Shown: positions 1-8,622 of the stretch, in pieces
Numbering within the stretch: the stretch's first letter is position 1
How the letters are laid out: each line of letters begins with the position of its first letter
DNA from: Burkholderiaceae bacterium
GTDB lineage: Bacteria > Pseudomonadota > Gammaproteobacteria > Burkholderiales > Burkholderiaceae_E
Length of the DNA stretch: 64,000 bases
Assembly: GCA_019635275.1 (NCBI GenBank)
Contig: JAHBZV010000004.1
Location: forward strand, 107,054 to 171,053
Reading direction: 5' to 3'
Position numbers and translations under genes: made by a program
Notes under the pieces: model-generated
Told to the model about the DNA's origin: nothing
Seen by the model: the letters and a program-made list of their open reading frames with translations, nothing else
The model's database searches: none

Positions 1-836
1 CTCAGGTAGAGCCAGGTCGCCGCCCCGAGCAAGGGTCCGAACAGCGTGCCTGCGCCGCCGATCGCGGTCTGCATGACGATCTCGCCCGAGGTCCCGAACA
101 TGAAGGCGTCGGGGGGCATGAAGCCCTGCATGAGCCCGAGCAGGCCGCCGGCGAAGCCCGCGTACATGGCCGCGACCACGAAGACGGCCAGCTTGTAGCC
201 GTGGATGTCGTGGCCGAGCGCCTGCGCGCGCAGCGGATTGTCGCGAATGGCGCGCAGCAGCAACCCCACCGGGGAGCGCACGAAGCGCAGCGCGATCACC
301 AGCCCGACGAAGTACCAGAACGCGAAGAACGCGTACATCGAGAGGTTGCCGTCGAACTCGATCGTCGTGAACCAGAGGTTCAGGTTCGGCGTCGGCACAC
401 CGGGCAGCCCGTTCTCGCCGCCGGTGAAGGCCGACAGCGGATTGAACTCGACGAAGAAGAAGACTTCGGCGATCGCCACCGTGATCATGGCGAAGTAGAT
501 GCCGGTGCGCCTGAGCGCGATCAGGCCGACCAGGTAGCCGATCACGCCCGCCGCGATCGTGCCGAGGATGATGGCCGCGATGGTGTTGGTGAACGAGGTC
601 TGCGTCAGCAGGTAGGCCGCGAACATGCCGCCGGTGCCGAAGAACGCGGACTGGCCGAACGAAAGCAGGCCCGTGTAGCCGAACAGCAGGTCGAAGCCGA
701 TCCCGACCAGGCCCCAGATCAGGATGCGGTTGATCGTGGTCGGCGAGAAACCCAGGTAGGGCAGCACGAAGGGCGCCGCGATCAGGGCGAGGGCCGTGAC
801 GATCTCGACGACGAAGGGGCGTTTTCTGGTCAGCAT
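1..836 (-). CDS. livM: HAAT-family ABC transporter permease, LivM type (partial, runs off left edge)
   Basis: Inner-membrane permease of a branched-chain-amino-acid-type importer, expected to pair with the LivH-type protein encoded just upstream. The frame opens at the ATG at 836 (MLTRKRPFVVEI) and leaves the window after about 278 residues, so the C-terminus is not seen. Hydrophobic segments recur throughout. The family signatures GYTGLLSFGQSAFFG and, further on, DNPLRAQALGHD (the cytoplasmic loop that contacts the ATPase) are present. It starts 13 bp after the livH stop, making it the third gene of a leftward binding protein-LivH-LivM operon. The ATPase genes are presumably further left. 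The substrate cannot be read from the permease. Confidence 0.93.
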   Translation of the reverse strand, partial: MLTRKRPFVVEIVTALALIAAPFVLPYLGFSPTTINRILIWGLVGIGFDLLFGYTGLLSFGQSAFFGTGGMFAAYLLTQTSFTNTIAAIILGTIAAGVIGYLVGLIALRRTGIYFAMITVAIAEVFFFVEFNPLSAFTGGENGLPGVPTPNLNLWFTTIEFDGNLSMYAFFAFWYFVGLVIALRFVRSPVGLLLRAIRDNPLRAQALGHDIHGYKLAVFVVAAMYAGFAGGLLGLMQGFMPPDAFMFGTSGEIVMQTAIGGAGTLFGPLLGAATWLYL

Positions 837-849
837 CTCGGGGCCACGT

Positions 850-1725
850 TCACTCGCGGCCCGCGGTGCCGAGCAGTCCGTGAGGACGTAGCACCAGCAC
901 GAGCGTCATCGCGACGAACAGCATGACGTAGGAATAGGCGGGGTCGAACATCGAGGTGATGCTGATGATCTCGCCGGCGATGAGGCCGCCCAGCACCGCG
1001 CCCGTGAAGGAGCCGACCCCCCCGATGACGACGACGACGAACGTCTGCACCAGGATGGCCTCGCCGACGTCGGGCGCGATCGAGACCACCGGCGCGTTGA
1101 CGATCCCGGCGAAGCCGGCGGCCATGGCGCCGATGCCGAACACCAGCATGAAGACCCGGTAGACGTTGATGCCGAGCGAATCGACCATCACCGAGTCCTC
1201 GATGCCGGCGCGCACGATCATGCCGATGCGCGTGCGGTAGAGCACGAAATACAGCACCAGCAGCGCCACGGTGACGATGCCGAGCAGGCCCAGCCGATAG
1301 GTCGGGTAGACCATGAAGCCGAGCTGCGTGATGCCGACGAGCGGCGCCGGGGGCGGCACCGTCTGCGACAGGCTGCCGAAGAAGAAGCGCACCGCCTCGA
1401 CGAAGACGATGCCCAGGCCGAAAGTGACCAGGAGCTGGTCTTCGTGCGGCCGTGAATAGAAGTGGCGGATGATCAACCGCTCCATCGCCACGCCGACCAG
1501 CATGACGAACAGCGACCCGGCAATGACTGCGACGATGAACGATTCGGTGTAGGTGTAGGCCACCCAGCCGGCATAGCCGCCCAGCATGAACATGGCGCCG
1601 TGCGCCAGGTTGAGCACGCCCAGCGTGCCGTAGATGATCGTCAGTCCCGAGGAGATGAGGGCGAGCAGCGCGCCCAGCACCAGCCCGTTGAAGCACTGCG
1701 ATATGAAATTGGCCCAGTTGATCAC
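850..1725 (-). CDS. livH: HAAT-family ABC transporter permease, LivH type
   Basis: Inner-membrane permease partner of the adjacent LivM-type protein. About 291 residues of alternating hydrophobic helices; the N-terminal NGLVLGALLALISSGLTIIYG and VLNLAHGAMFMLGGY stretches are typical of LivH. Two GTG starts are possible. I prefer the one at 1725 (translated MINWANFI) because LivH proteins begin about ten residues before the NGL motif. The GTG at 1752 would add MHRCSGRDS, which looks non-native. It lies between the binding-protein gene (97 bp upstream, a long gap for an operon) and livM (13 bp downstream). Confidence 0.92.
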   Translation of the reverse strand: MINWANFISQCFNGLVLGALLALISSGLTIIYGTLGVLNLAHGAMFMLGGYAGWVAYTYTESFIVAVIAGSLFVMLVGVAMERLIIRHFYSRPHEDQLLVTFGLGIVFVEAVRFFFGSLSQTVPPPAPLVGITQLGFMVYPTYRLGLLGIVTVALLVLYFVLYRTRIGMIVRAGIEDSVMVDSLGINVYRVFMLVFGIGAMAAGFAGIVNAPVVSIAPDVGEAILVQTFVVVVIGGVGSFTGAVLGGLIAGEIISITSMFDPAYSYVMLFVAMTLVLVLRPHGLLGTAGRE

Positions 1726-1822
1726 GCTGTCCCGCCCGGAGCATCGATGCACGCCGTCGGGTGCGACGGCAAGCGCGCGGCAGGCGCCCCCGGCCGCATC
1801 GGCCGGAGGGCGCGCTGGCCTG

Positions 1823-3253
1823 TCAGGTGTAGTCGCCGAGCTTGCAGCCGAACGCGTCGGGCGCCTGCATCACCGTCTCGCCTGGCACGATCTCGACCAC
1901 CTCCCAGAAGTCCTCGTCGTTCTTCATGTCCTTCTTGGCCTTGCCTCGAACGATGACGACCGGACGTACGCACTGGTGATCCTGCGGCCGATAGTGGACG
2001 TCGCCCACGAGCGACGGGATCGTCTCGCCCTTCTCGTACTGCTTGATCACGTCGGGCGGATAGAAACTGCCCGCCTCGGAGACCATCCGCGCCCAGTGGG
2101 CGAAGCTGACATACGCGTTCTCGGCGCCCCACTCCGGCCGGTAGCCGTACTTCTTGTGGAACGCTTCGACGAACATCTTCGCGAGCGGATACTTGTCCTC
2201 GAGCGTCCACCAGAAGTCGGTCGCAGCGAAGACGCCCGCCGTCAGGTCCGGCCCCACTTCCTTGGCCAGGAACGGAATCTGGTACGGGATGATCAGCGAC
2301 ATCTTGGGGATCAGGCCGAACTGCTTGGCCTGCTGGGTCGAGAGCACCGCATCGCGGCCCCAGTTGACGTTGATCAGGAACTCGGCCCCGGAGTTCGCGA
2401 TGTTGGTCAGGTACTGGCTGAAGTCCTGCGTGCCGAGCGGCGACACCTGGTTGGTCACCATCGTCCAGCCGGCCTTCTCGGTCAGGTAGTCGTTGACCGA
2501 CTTCGTCGTCGTGTGGCCGTAGGTGTAGTCCGGCGTCATGAACGCCGCCTTCCGGTTCTTCCCGAACTTCTTCACCAGAATCGGGCCGATCGCGTTCGCC
2601 GCCGTCTCCCCGTAGAAGCCCTGACGGAAGCCGTAGCGCACGCAGTCCTTGCCGGTGGTGTCGTTCGAGCCCGAGATCCCCGGCACGTAGAGGATCTTTT
2701 CGCGCTGCGCGAACTTGTTGAGCGCCACCGCGACGGCCGACGAGGTCGAACCGGTCATCAGGACGACCTTGTTCTGGTTGATGAAGGTCTGTTCCGCCTG
2801 CACCGCCTGGTTCGGCTTCGCAGCCGAATCGGCCGACACCAGTTGCACCTTCTTGCCGAGCAGGCCCTTGTCGACCTTCGGCGCGATCTTCTTCATCAAC
2901 TCGTGGCCGGTGTTGATGTGCTCGACGGCGAGTTCCCAGCCCTTGAGCTCGTCCGCCCCCTGGACGGCATAGGTGCCGGTGAGCGGCACCGCGGCGCCGA
3001 CGTAGACCGTGCCGCCTTGCGAACCGGCCGGCCACGTGCCCATCGGCGGCTTGTCCGCGGCATAGGCCCAGCCGATATTGCCGAGCCCGGGAATCAGCGT
3101 CGCGCCGGCGACGCCTGCGCCCACGCGCAGCAGCCCCCGGCGCGACAGGACGGGGCCCGTCGTGCTCGCGGACCCGGACTCCGACATCTCTCTCCTCGCT
3201 GCCGCGACCGCTTCGAGCAACCTGCGGCGGCCGTTGCCGTCGAATCCGCTCAT
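1823..3253 (-). CDS. Periplasmic substrate-binding protein of HAAT ABC importer, Tat signal
   Basis: Type I periplasmic binding protein (Peripla_BP_6/LivJ-like), about 476 residues, that should deliver ligand to the LivH/LivM-type permeases encoded downstream. The start at 3253 is chosen because AAGGAGG lies seven bases upstream; an earlier in-frame ATG at 3286 has no such site. The N-terminus is long and charged, followed by SRRGLLRVGAGVAG, a twin-arginine motif, and a hydrophobic stretch ending near AYA-AD, so export is likely by Tat. The mature part begins with VYVGAAVPLTGTYAVQG, the usual first strand and ligand loop. It diverges from the XRE regulator at 3475. The ligand is unknown; the family includes amide, urea and aromatic-acid binders as well as amino-acid binders. 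Confidence 0.9.
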   Translation of the reverse strand: MSGFDGNGRRRLLEAVAAARREMSESGSASTTGPVLSRRGLLRVGAGVAGATLIPGLGNIGWAYAADKPPMGTWPAGSQGGTVYVGAAVPLTGTYAVQGADELKGWELAVEHINTGHELMKKIAPKVDKGLLGKKVQLVSADSAAKPNQAVQAEQTFINQNKVVLMTGSTSSAVAVALNKFAQREKILYVPGISGSNDTTGKDCVRYGFRQGFYGETAANAIGPILVKKFGKNRKAAFMTPDYTYGHTTTKSVNDYLTEKAGWTMVTNQVSPLGTQDFSQYLTNIANSGAEFLINVNWGRDAVLSTQQAKQFGLIPKMSLIIPYQIPFLAKEVGPDLTAGVFAATDFWWTLEDKYPLAKMFVEAFHKKYGYRPEWGAENAYVSFAHWARMVSEAGSFYPPDVIKQYEKGETIPSLVGDVHYRPQDHQCVRPVVIVRGKAKKDMKNDEDFWEVVEIVPGETVMQAPDAFGCKLGDYT

Positions 3254-3354
3254 TTCGCCTCCTTCGTGGATGTGTCGTTCGTTCAACCGGCGCCCGGATG
3301 GGCTCTGCTCGCCCGTGGCGACACCGGACCTCGCGGCAAGAATGGGCTTGCTTA

Positions 3355-3439
3355 GTCAATGGAGCAATATCCGATTGACTTGATTGGATAATCTTGTCAA
3401 CAATGAATCATGCAAAATGGAAATCTGTCGATAATTGAC
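3355..3439. promoter_or_regulatory. Divergent control region with repeated TTGAC half-sites (candidate operator)
   Basis: AT-rich gap between the divergent binding-protein and XRE-regulator genes. TTGAC or its complement GTCAA occurs four times: 3355-3359, 3375-3379, 3396-3400 and 3435-3439. Positions 3375-3400 form an imperfect inverted repeat with arms TTGACTTGATT and AATCTTGTCAA (9 of 11 positions pair) around a 4-bp centre. GTCAAT at 3355 and ATTGAC at 3374 form a second pair. The location suggests binding by the adjacent XRE regulator, but this is inference. No convincing -35/-10 pair stood out. Confidence 0.4.
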
Positions 3440-3474
3440 CTTGCGGCGCAGCATCGGGCGCCGCTGCCACGGGC

Positions 3475-5049
3475 ATGCCGCGCTCGCTGATCGGCGCCCG
3501 CATCCGCGAGCGGCGCCGTTCGCTGGGCATGACGCAGGCGGGCCTGGCGGCGACGATCGGCATCTCGGCCTCGTACCTGAACCTGATCGAACGCAACAAG
3601 CGCAACATCGGCGGCGCACTGCTCAAGCGCATCGCCGGCGCACTCGGCCTGGCGCTCGACGAACTCGACGGCGCCGCCGGCCGGCGCCTGCTCGACGACC
3701 TGGGCGAACTCGCCGGCGATTCGCGGCTGGCGGCGCTGCGGCTCGATCCGTCGGGCATCGACGACCTCGCGGGCCGCCATCCCGGCTGGGCGCGCGCGCT
3801 CGTCGTGCTGCAGCGCGCGCTGCTCGATCGCGACCGGGCGGTCGCTGCGCTGTCGGACCGGCTCAGCCACGACCCGTTCCTGGGCGACGCGGTGCACAAC
3901 GTGCTGAGCCGCGTGTCCGCGATCCGCTCGTCGTCGGAGATCCTGGAGACCGTCGAGGACCTCGAGCCTGCGCAGCGCCAGCGCTTCGTGTCGATCATCG
4001 GCGCCGAGAGCGCGCGACTGTCCGACCTCGCGCAGGCGCTCGCCGCGTTCTTCGACCAGGCGCACACTGCGACGCGCTCGATCACCCCGGCCGACGAGGT
4101 CGACGACTTCCTGTTCGACCACGACAACCACTTCGCCGCGCTCGAGCAGGCGGCAAGCGACTTTCGCGCAGCCGCGGCGATCGAGGGCGACTGTCGCGAG
4201 AGCGTGCTGGCCGACTACCTGCTGCGGACCCACTCGGTGCGCACCGAGGTCCGCCCCGCGATCGAGGTCGACGCGATCGCGCCGGGGCGCCCGGCCGCCT
4301 TTGCCGCCGACGGCCGCACCCTGCTCCTCGCCGACACCGCGCCGCACCCGACGCGGCGCTTCTGGCTCGCGCGCGCCGCGGTCGAGCGGTTCCGCCAGGG
4401 ACGGCCGGTGGCCGCCGAGGTCGACGCGGCCCCGCGCCTGACCAGCGAGGCCGCGCGCCGGCGCGCGCAACGCGCGCTCTCGTCGTACCTCGCCGCCGCG
4501 GTGCTGATGCCCTACGAACCGTTCCTCGACGCGGCGGAGCGCTCGCGCTACGACCTGGAGAGCCTGGGGCGGCGCTTCGGCGCGAGTGACGAGCAGGTCT
4601 GCCATCGCCTCGTGACGCTGCGCCGGCCCGGCGCCGAGGGCATCCCGTTCGGATTGATGCGCGCCGATCCGGCCGGCTTCGTGACCAAGCGCTTCCCGTT
4701 GCCGCACCTGCTGCTGCCGCGCCACGGCAACGCCTGCCCGATGTGGGCGGTCTACGAAGCGCTGCAGAGCCCCGGCGCGATCGTTCGCCAGCTCGCGGCC
4801 TTCCCCACCGGCGATCGATACCTGTTCCTCGCCCGCGCGATCGAGAAGCCGCGCCCCGCGTTCACGATGCCGCGCCGGCTGGTGTCGGTGATGCTCGCCT
4901 GCCACGCACTGCACGCCGACCGCACCGTGTACGGCGACGGGCTCGACCTGTCGTCGTCTGCCCCGGCGGTGCCGGTCGGTCCGAACTGCCGGCTGTGCGT
5001 GCGGCGCGACTGCGTCTATCGCGAGGAAGACCCGATCATCGATGCGTGA
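3475..5049 (+). CDS. XRE-family regulator with short-chain fatty-acyl regulator (DUF2083-type) C-terminus
   Basis: Predicted DNA-binding regulator of 524 residues. Residues 4-60 are an XRE helix-turn-helix (RIRERRRSLGMTQAGLAATI then SASYLNLIERNKRN). The C-terminal third matches the short-chain fatty-acyl regulator group (relatives of RamB/PrpC-type regulators), with CPMWAVYEAL, FPTGDRYLFLARAI and a cysteine cluster CRLCVRRDC near the end that may bind metal or a cofactor. Residues 135-195 resemble a histidine-kinase dimerisation domain and align well with the kinase encoded at 5888 (see findings). The gene diverges from the ABC binding-protein gene, so that operon is the likely target. The inducer is unknown; acyl-CoA or a carboxylate is a family-based guess. 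Confidence 0.85.
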   Translation: MPRSLIGARIRERRRSLGMTQAGLAATIGISASYLNLIERNKRNIGGALLKRIAGALGLALDELDGAAGRRLLDDLGELAGDSRLAALRLDPSGIDDLAGRHPGWARALVVLQRALLDRDRAVAALSDRLSHDPFLGDAVHNVLSRVSAIRSSSEILETVEDLEPAQRQRFVSIIGAESARLSDLAQALAAFFDQAHTATRSITPADEVDDFLFDHDNHFAALEQAASDFRAAAAIEGDCRESVLADYLLRTHSVRTEVRPAIEVDAIAPGRPAAFAADGRTLLLADTAPHPTRRFWLARAAVERFRQGRPVAAEVDAAPRLTSEAARRRAQRALSSYLAAAVLMPYEPFLDAAERSRYDLESLGRRFGASDEQVCHRLVTLRRPGAEGIPFGLMRADPAGFVTKRFPLPHLLLPRHGNACPMWAVYEALQSPGAIVRQLAAFPTGDRYLFLARAIEKPRPAFTMPRRLVSVMLACHALHADRTVYGDGLDLSSSAPAVPVGPNCRLCVRRDCVYREEDPIIDA

Positions 5050-5155
5050 ACCGGCAGCGCGACGGTTGCGCGCGGGGTCTGCTCGCGTGCGTGCCCTGCC
5101 AGGCGCTACACTCGCCCCGGGGCAAGGAGCCGGCAATCCAGGGGAGAGTCAAGGC

Positions 5156-5524
5156 ATGGCGAAGCGGGTACTGATCGCCGAGGACGAGCCGAACATCGTC
5201 GAATCGCTGAGCTTCGTGCTCGGCCGCGAGGGGTTCGAAGTGTCGGCGGCACTCGACGGCCAGTCCGCGCTCGAGCGGCTGCGCGCCGACCCGCCCGACA
5301 TGATGATCCTCGACGTGATGCTGCCGCGCGTGAACGGCTTCGAGGTGCTCAAGCAGGTGAAGTCCGACCCGTTGCTCAGGTCGATTCCCGTCATCGTCCT
5401 CACCGCGAAGGGGCAGGCGCACGACCGCCGCATGGCCGAGGAACTCGGCGTCGACGGCTTCATGACCAAGCCGTTCTCCAACCGCGAGATCGTCGAGCAG
5501 GTGCGGCGGCTGGCGCGCGGTTGA
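5156..5524 (+). CDS. CheY-like single-domain response regulator
   Basis: Receiver domain only, 122 residues, no output domain. Phosphoacceptor D53 (MMILDVMLP), acidic pocket E9/D10, switch T83 (VLTAKG) and K105 (TKPF) are all present. The start at 5156 follows an AGGGGAGAG stretch and gives the standard KRVLIAEDE opening; an upstream in-frame ATG at 5042 would only add an unrelated Arg-rich tail. It lies two genes upstream of the symporter-histidine kinase, which is its likely cognate kinase, so the pair may signal through protein-protein contact rather than direct DNA binding. This is unlike classical CbrAB, where CbrB is an NtrC-type activator. Confidence 0.92.
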   Translation: MAKRVLIAEDEPNIVESLSFVLGREGFEVSAALDGQSALERLRADPPDMMILDVMLPRVNGFEVLKQVKSDPLLRSIPVIVLTAKGQAHDRRMAEELGVDGFMTKPFSNREIVEQVRRLARG

Positions 5525-5558
5525 GGCGCGCACGGGCGCCGGCCGATCCACCCGAGCC

Positions 5559-5891
5559 GTGAACACGCCGACCCCCTCGCCCAGGCTGCGCGACGCGGCA
5601 GTGGTGCTGCCGCTCGTCGGCCTGTTCCTGCTGATGCCGCCGGTGATCACGCTGTTCGTCAGGCCCGCAGAGGTCGCCGGCGTGCCGCTGATCGTCGCGT
5701 ACCTGTTCGGCGTCTGGCTCACGCTGATCGGCTGCGCCGCGCTGCTCGGGCGCCGCATCGCACCCGACGCCGCGCCCGACCCGGGACGCGGCGTCGCGCC
5801 CGATCCGGCGTCCAACCCCGTGGCCGATCCCGGACCCGAAGGCACCGGACAGCCCCGCGACCCTGACCGCGTCCGCAGACCGACGACATGA
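5559..5891 (+). CDS. Small membrane protein coupled to the symporter-kinase (CbrX/DUF4212-like position)
   Basis: 110 residues from a GTG start. Two hydrophobic helices, roughly residues 13-34 (AVVLPLVGLFLLMPPVITLFV) and 40-63 (VPLIVAYLFGVWLTLIGCAA), are followed by an Ala/Pro/Asp-rich tail of about 45 residues. The stop overlaps the next start as ATGA (5888-5891), implying translational coupling. Small two-helix proteins encoded just upstream of, and overlapping, SSS-family symporters or CbrA-type kinases are known (CbrX, DUF4212 subunits). Position and topology fit that role, but the sequence match itself is not decisive. Confidence 0.7.
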   Translation: MNTPTPSPRLRDAAVVLPLVGLFLLMPPVITLFVRPAEVAGVPLIVAYLFGVWLTLIGCAALLGRRIAPDAAPDPGRGVAPDPASNPVADPGPEGTGQPRDPDRVRRPTT

Positions 5892-8614
5892 TGCTGTCGG
5901 CCAACCTGGTCCTGGCGATCGCGCTGCTCTACGTGGCGCTGCTGTTCGCGGTCGCCTTCGTCGGCGACCGGCGCGCCCGCATGGGCCGGCTCGGCTGGCT
6001 GCAGTCACCGCTCGTCTACACGTTGTCGATCTCGGTCTATTGCACCTCGTGGACCTTCTACGGCGCGGTGGGCTCGGCCGCGCGCAACGGGCTGGAGTTC
6101 GCGACGATCTACCTCGGGCCGACGCTGGTCTTCGTCGGTTGGTGGGTGTTCCTTCGCAAGATCGTGCGCATCGGCCACGTCCACGGGATCACGTCGATCG
6201 CCGACATGATTTCGTCGCGCTACGGCAAGAGCCCGGGGCTCGCGGCGCTGGTCACGCTGATCGCGGTGGTCGGCACGACGCCATACATCGCGCTGCAGTT
6301 GCGCGCGGTGACGATCAGCTTCCAGGTGATCGGAAATGCCGGGCCCGATCCCCTGTCGGGGCATCCCGCCGCGACGCCGGATTTCCGGCTCGGGTTCTGG
6401 ATCGCGCTCGGCATGGCGGTGTTCACGATCCTGTTCGGCACGCGAAACATCGACGCGAAGGAGCGCCACCACGGCGTCGTCGCGGCGATCGCGCTCGAGG
6501 CGGTCGTCAAGCTGGTGGCGCTGGTCGCCGTCGGCCTGATGGTCGTCTACGGCGTCTCGGAGGGCCCTGCCGAGATCTTCGCCCGCGCCTCGCCGGAGAT
6601 CCTTCATTCGCACGACGTGTTCGGCCCGCGCTGGGTCGCCGTCACCCTGCTCTCGGCCGCGGCGATCGTCTGCCTGCCGCGCGAGTTCCAGGTCGCGGTG
6701 GTCGAGAATACCGACGAGCGCCACCTGCGCACGGCGTCGTGGCTGTTTCCGCTGTACCTGTTCCTGATCTCGCTGTTCGTGCTGCCGATCGCGATCGCCG
6801 GACTCAACTTCCTGCCCGAGGGTTCCAACCCCGACATGTTCGTGCTGACGCTGCCGATGTGGGCACGGCAGGAAGAGGTGGCGCTGCTCGCGTTCCTCGG
6901 CGGCTTCTCGTCGGCGACGTCGATGGTGATCGTCGCGTGCATCGCGCTGTCGACGATGGTGTCGAATCACCTGATCATGCCGGTCGCGTTGCGATTCGGC
7001 TGGGTGTCGCTGAATGCCAGCGGCGAGATCCGGCGGTTCCTGCTCGCCAGCCGCCGCGCCAGCATCTGCCTGATGCTGCTGCTCGGGTACCTGTACTTCC
7101 GCGTCAAGGGCAATTCCGACGCGCTGGCGTCGATCGGCCTGATCTCGTTCGCCGGCGTCGCCCAGGTGATGCCGAGCCTGGTGGGCGGCCTGTTCTGGCG
7201 GCGCGCGAACGCCGACGGCGCGCTCGCGGGGCTGGCCGCCGGTGCGCTGCTGTGGGCCTACACGCTGTTCCTGCCCAGCTTCGGCGGCGACTTCATCGTC
7301 TCGTCGCGAGTGATCGCCGACGGCCTGTTCGGGTCGCCGCTGCTGCGGCCGCACGCGCTGTTCGGGCTCGACCGCCTCGATCCGCTGATGCACTCGCTGT
7401 TCTGGAGCCTGTCGCTGAACACGCTGTTGTTCGTGCTGCTGTCGCTGTGGCGCGAGCCCCAACCGCTCGAGCGGCTGCAGAGCACGCTGTTCGTCGACGT
7501 GTTCCGCACGCCGGCCGAGGCGGCCAGCGGCCTGGTGAGGCGTTCCGCGACGACCGACGACCTGAGCCTCCTCGCACAGCGCATCCTCGGCTCGGAAGAA
7601 GCGACGCGGCTGTTCCGCGCGGCCAGCCGCGCGCAGGGACGTGGCAACGAAGCGCCGGTCGCCAACGACGCGTTCATCACGCAACTCGAGCGCAAGCTCG
7701 CCGGAAGCATCGGCGCCGCGTCGGCGCACGCGATGATTTCGCAGGTGGTCACCGGCGAGACGATCAGCCTGGACGCGCTGATGAAGATCGCCGACGAAAC
7801 CCAGCGCGTGCGCGATTACAGCCGGCAGCTCGAGGAGAAGTCGCGCCAGCTCGAGGCCACGGCCCGCCAGCTCAGCGACGCCAACGAGCGCCTGACGCGC
7901 CTGGACGCGGAGAAGGACGACTTCCTCAGCCAGGTGAGCCACGAAGTGCGCACACCGATGACCTCGATCCGCTCGTTCTCCGAGATCCTGCTCGACTCGA
8001 AGGAGCTCGACCCGGCGCAATCCGATCGGTTCGTGCGCATCATCCACGAGGAGAGCATCCGCCTGACACGGCTGCTGGACAGCATCCTCGACCTGAGCCT
8101 GCTCGAGCGCGGCGAGGCGCCGTGGCGGCTTTCGCGGATCGACCCCGAAATCGCACTGGAGAACTCGATCCGGACCTGCCAGGGCCTCGCGGCCAAGGCG
8201 GGCGTGCGCCTGGTCGGCGAGGCGCGCGCGGTCGGCGCCGTCGTCGAGGCCGACGGCGACCGCCTGAGCCAGGTGTTCATCAACCTGTTGTCGAACGCAA
8301 TCAAGTACAACACGAACGCCGACCCGTGGGTGCGCGTGCGCAGCCGGATTGCCGGGCAGGCGTACGAAGTGCTGGTCGAGGACAACGGGCCAGGCATCCG
8401 TCCCGAGGAACGCGAGCTGATCTTCTCGAAATTCCTGCGCGGCTGGGCACACACGCAGACGGCCGCGTCGGGGGCGGGCCTGGGCCTGGCGATCAGCTGG
8501 CAGATCATGCGCAGGCTCGGCGGATCGCTGACACTGGTTCCCGGGTCGCCCCCGGGCGCCTGCTTCAGGGTGGCCTTGCCGCTGGCGAGCGCCGCGGGAG
8601 ACACTTCGACCTGA
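5888..8614 (+). CDS. Sodium:solute symporter-histidine kinase fusion (CbrA-like)
   Basis: Sensor kinase of 908 residues. The first 540 or so residues are a multi-helix SSS-type transporter domain (for example TLSISVYCTSWTFYGAVGSA and GGFSSATSMVIVACIALSTM). A soluble linker and a coiled coil (about 640-680, QLEEKSRQLEATARQLSDAN) follow. The catalytic core has H-box SHEVRTP with H685, N-box NLLSNAIKYN near residue 800, G1 VEDNGPGI, F-box FSKFLRG and G2 SGAGLGLAI, all intact. No C-terminal receiver is fused. It overlaps the small membrane protein gene by 4 bp, and the stand-alone receiver at 5156 is its probable partner. By analogy with CbrA it may couple solute passage or carbon-nitrogen status to phosphorelay; the solute is unknown. 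Confidence 0.93.
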   Translation: MMLSANLVLAIALLYVALLFAVAFVGDRRARMGRLGWLQSPLVYTLSISVYCTSWTFYGAVGSAARNGLEFATIYLGPTLVFVGWWVFLRKIVRIGHVHGITSIADMISSRYGKSPGLAALVTLIAVVGTTPYIALQLRAVTISFQVIGNAGPDPLSGHPAATPDFRLGFWIALGMAVFTILFGTRNIDAKERHHGVVAAIALEAVVKLVALVAVGLMVVYGVSEGPAEIFARASPEILHSHDVFGPRWVAVTLLSAAAIVCLPREFQVAVVENTDERHLRTASWLFPLYLFLISLFVLPIAIAGLNFLPEGSNPDMFVLTLPMWARQEEVALLAFLGGFSSATSMVIVACIALSTMVSNHLIMPVALRFGWVSLNASGEIRRFLLASRRASICLMLLLGYLYFRVKGNSDALASIGLISFAGVAQVMPSLVGGLFWRRANADGALAGLAAGALLWAYTLFLPSFGGDFIVSSRVIADGLFGSPLLRPHALFGLDRLDPLMHSLFWSLSLNTLLFVLLSLWREPQPLERLQSTLFVDVFRTPAEAASGLVRRSATTDDLSLLAQRILGSEEATRLFRAASRAQGRGNEAPVANDAFITQLERKLAGSIGAASAHAMISQVVTGETISLDALMKIADETQRVRDYSRQLEEKSRQLEATARQLSDANERLTRLDAEKDDFLSQVSHEVRTPMTSIRSFSEILLDSKELDPAQSDRFVRIIHEESIRLTRLLDSILDLSLLERGEAPWRLSRIDPEIALENSIRTCQGLAAKAGVRLVGEARAVGAVVEADGDRLSQVFINLLSNAIKYNTNADPWVRVRSRIAGQAYEVLVEDNGPGIRPEERELIFSKFLRGWAHTQTAASGAGLGLAISWQIMRRLGGSLTLVPGSPPGACFRVALPLASAAGDTST

Positions 8615-8622
8615 GGGTTACG

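Noticed and set aside
201-926. Long plus-strand frame opposite livM
   Set aside because: Arg/Asp/Glu-rich antisense frame typical of high-GC DNA; the opposite strand encodes clear permease helices and signatures.
6005-8452. 815-codon minus-strand frame opposite the symporter-kinase
   Set aside because: Composition is Arg/Gln/His/Asp-rich with no hydrophobic core; all kinase motifs are on the plus strand.
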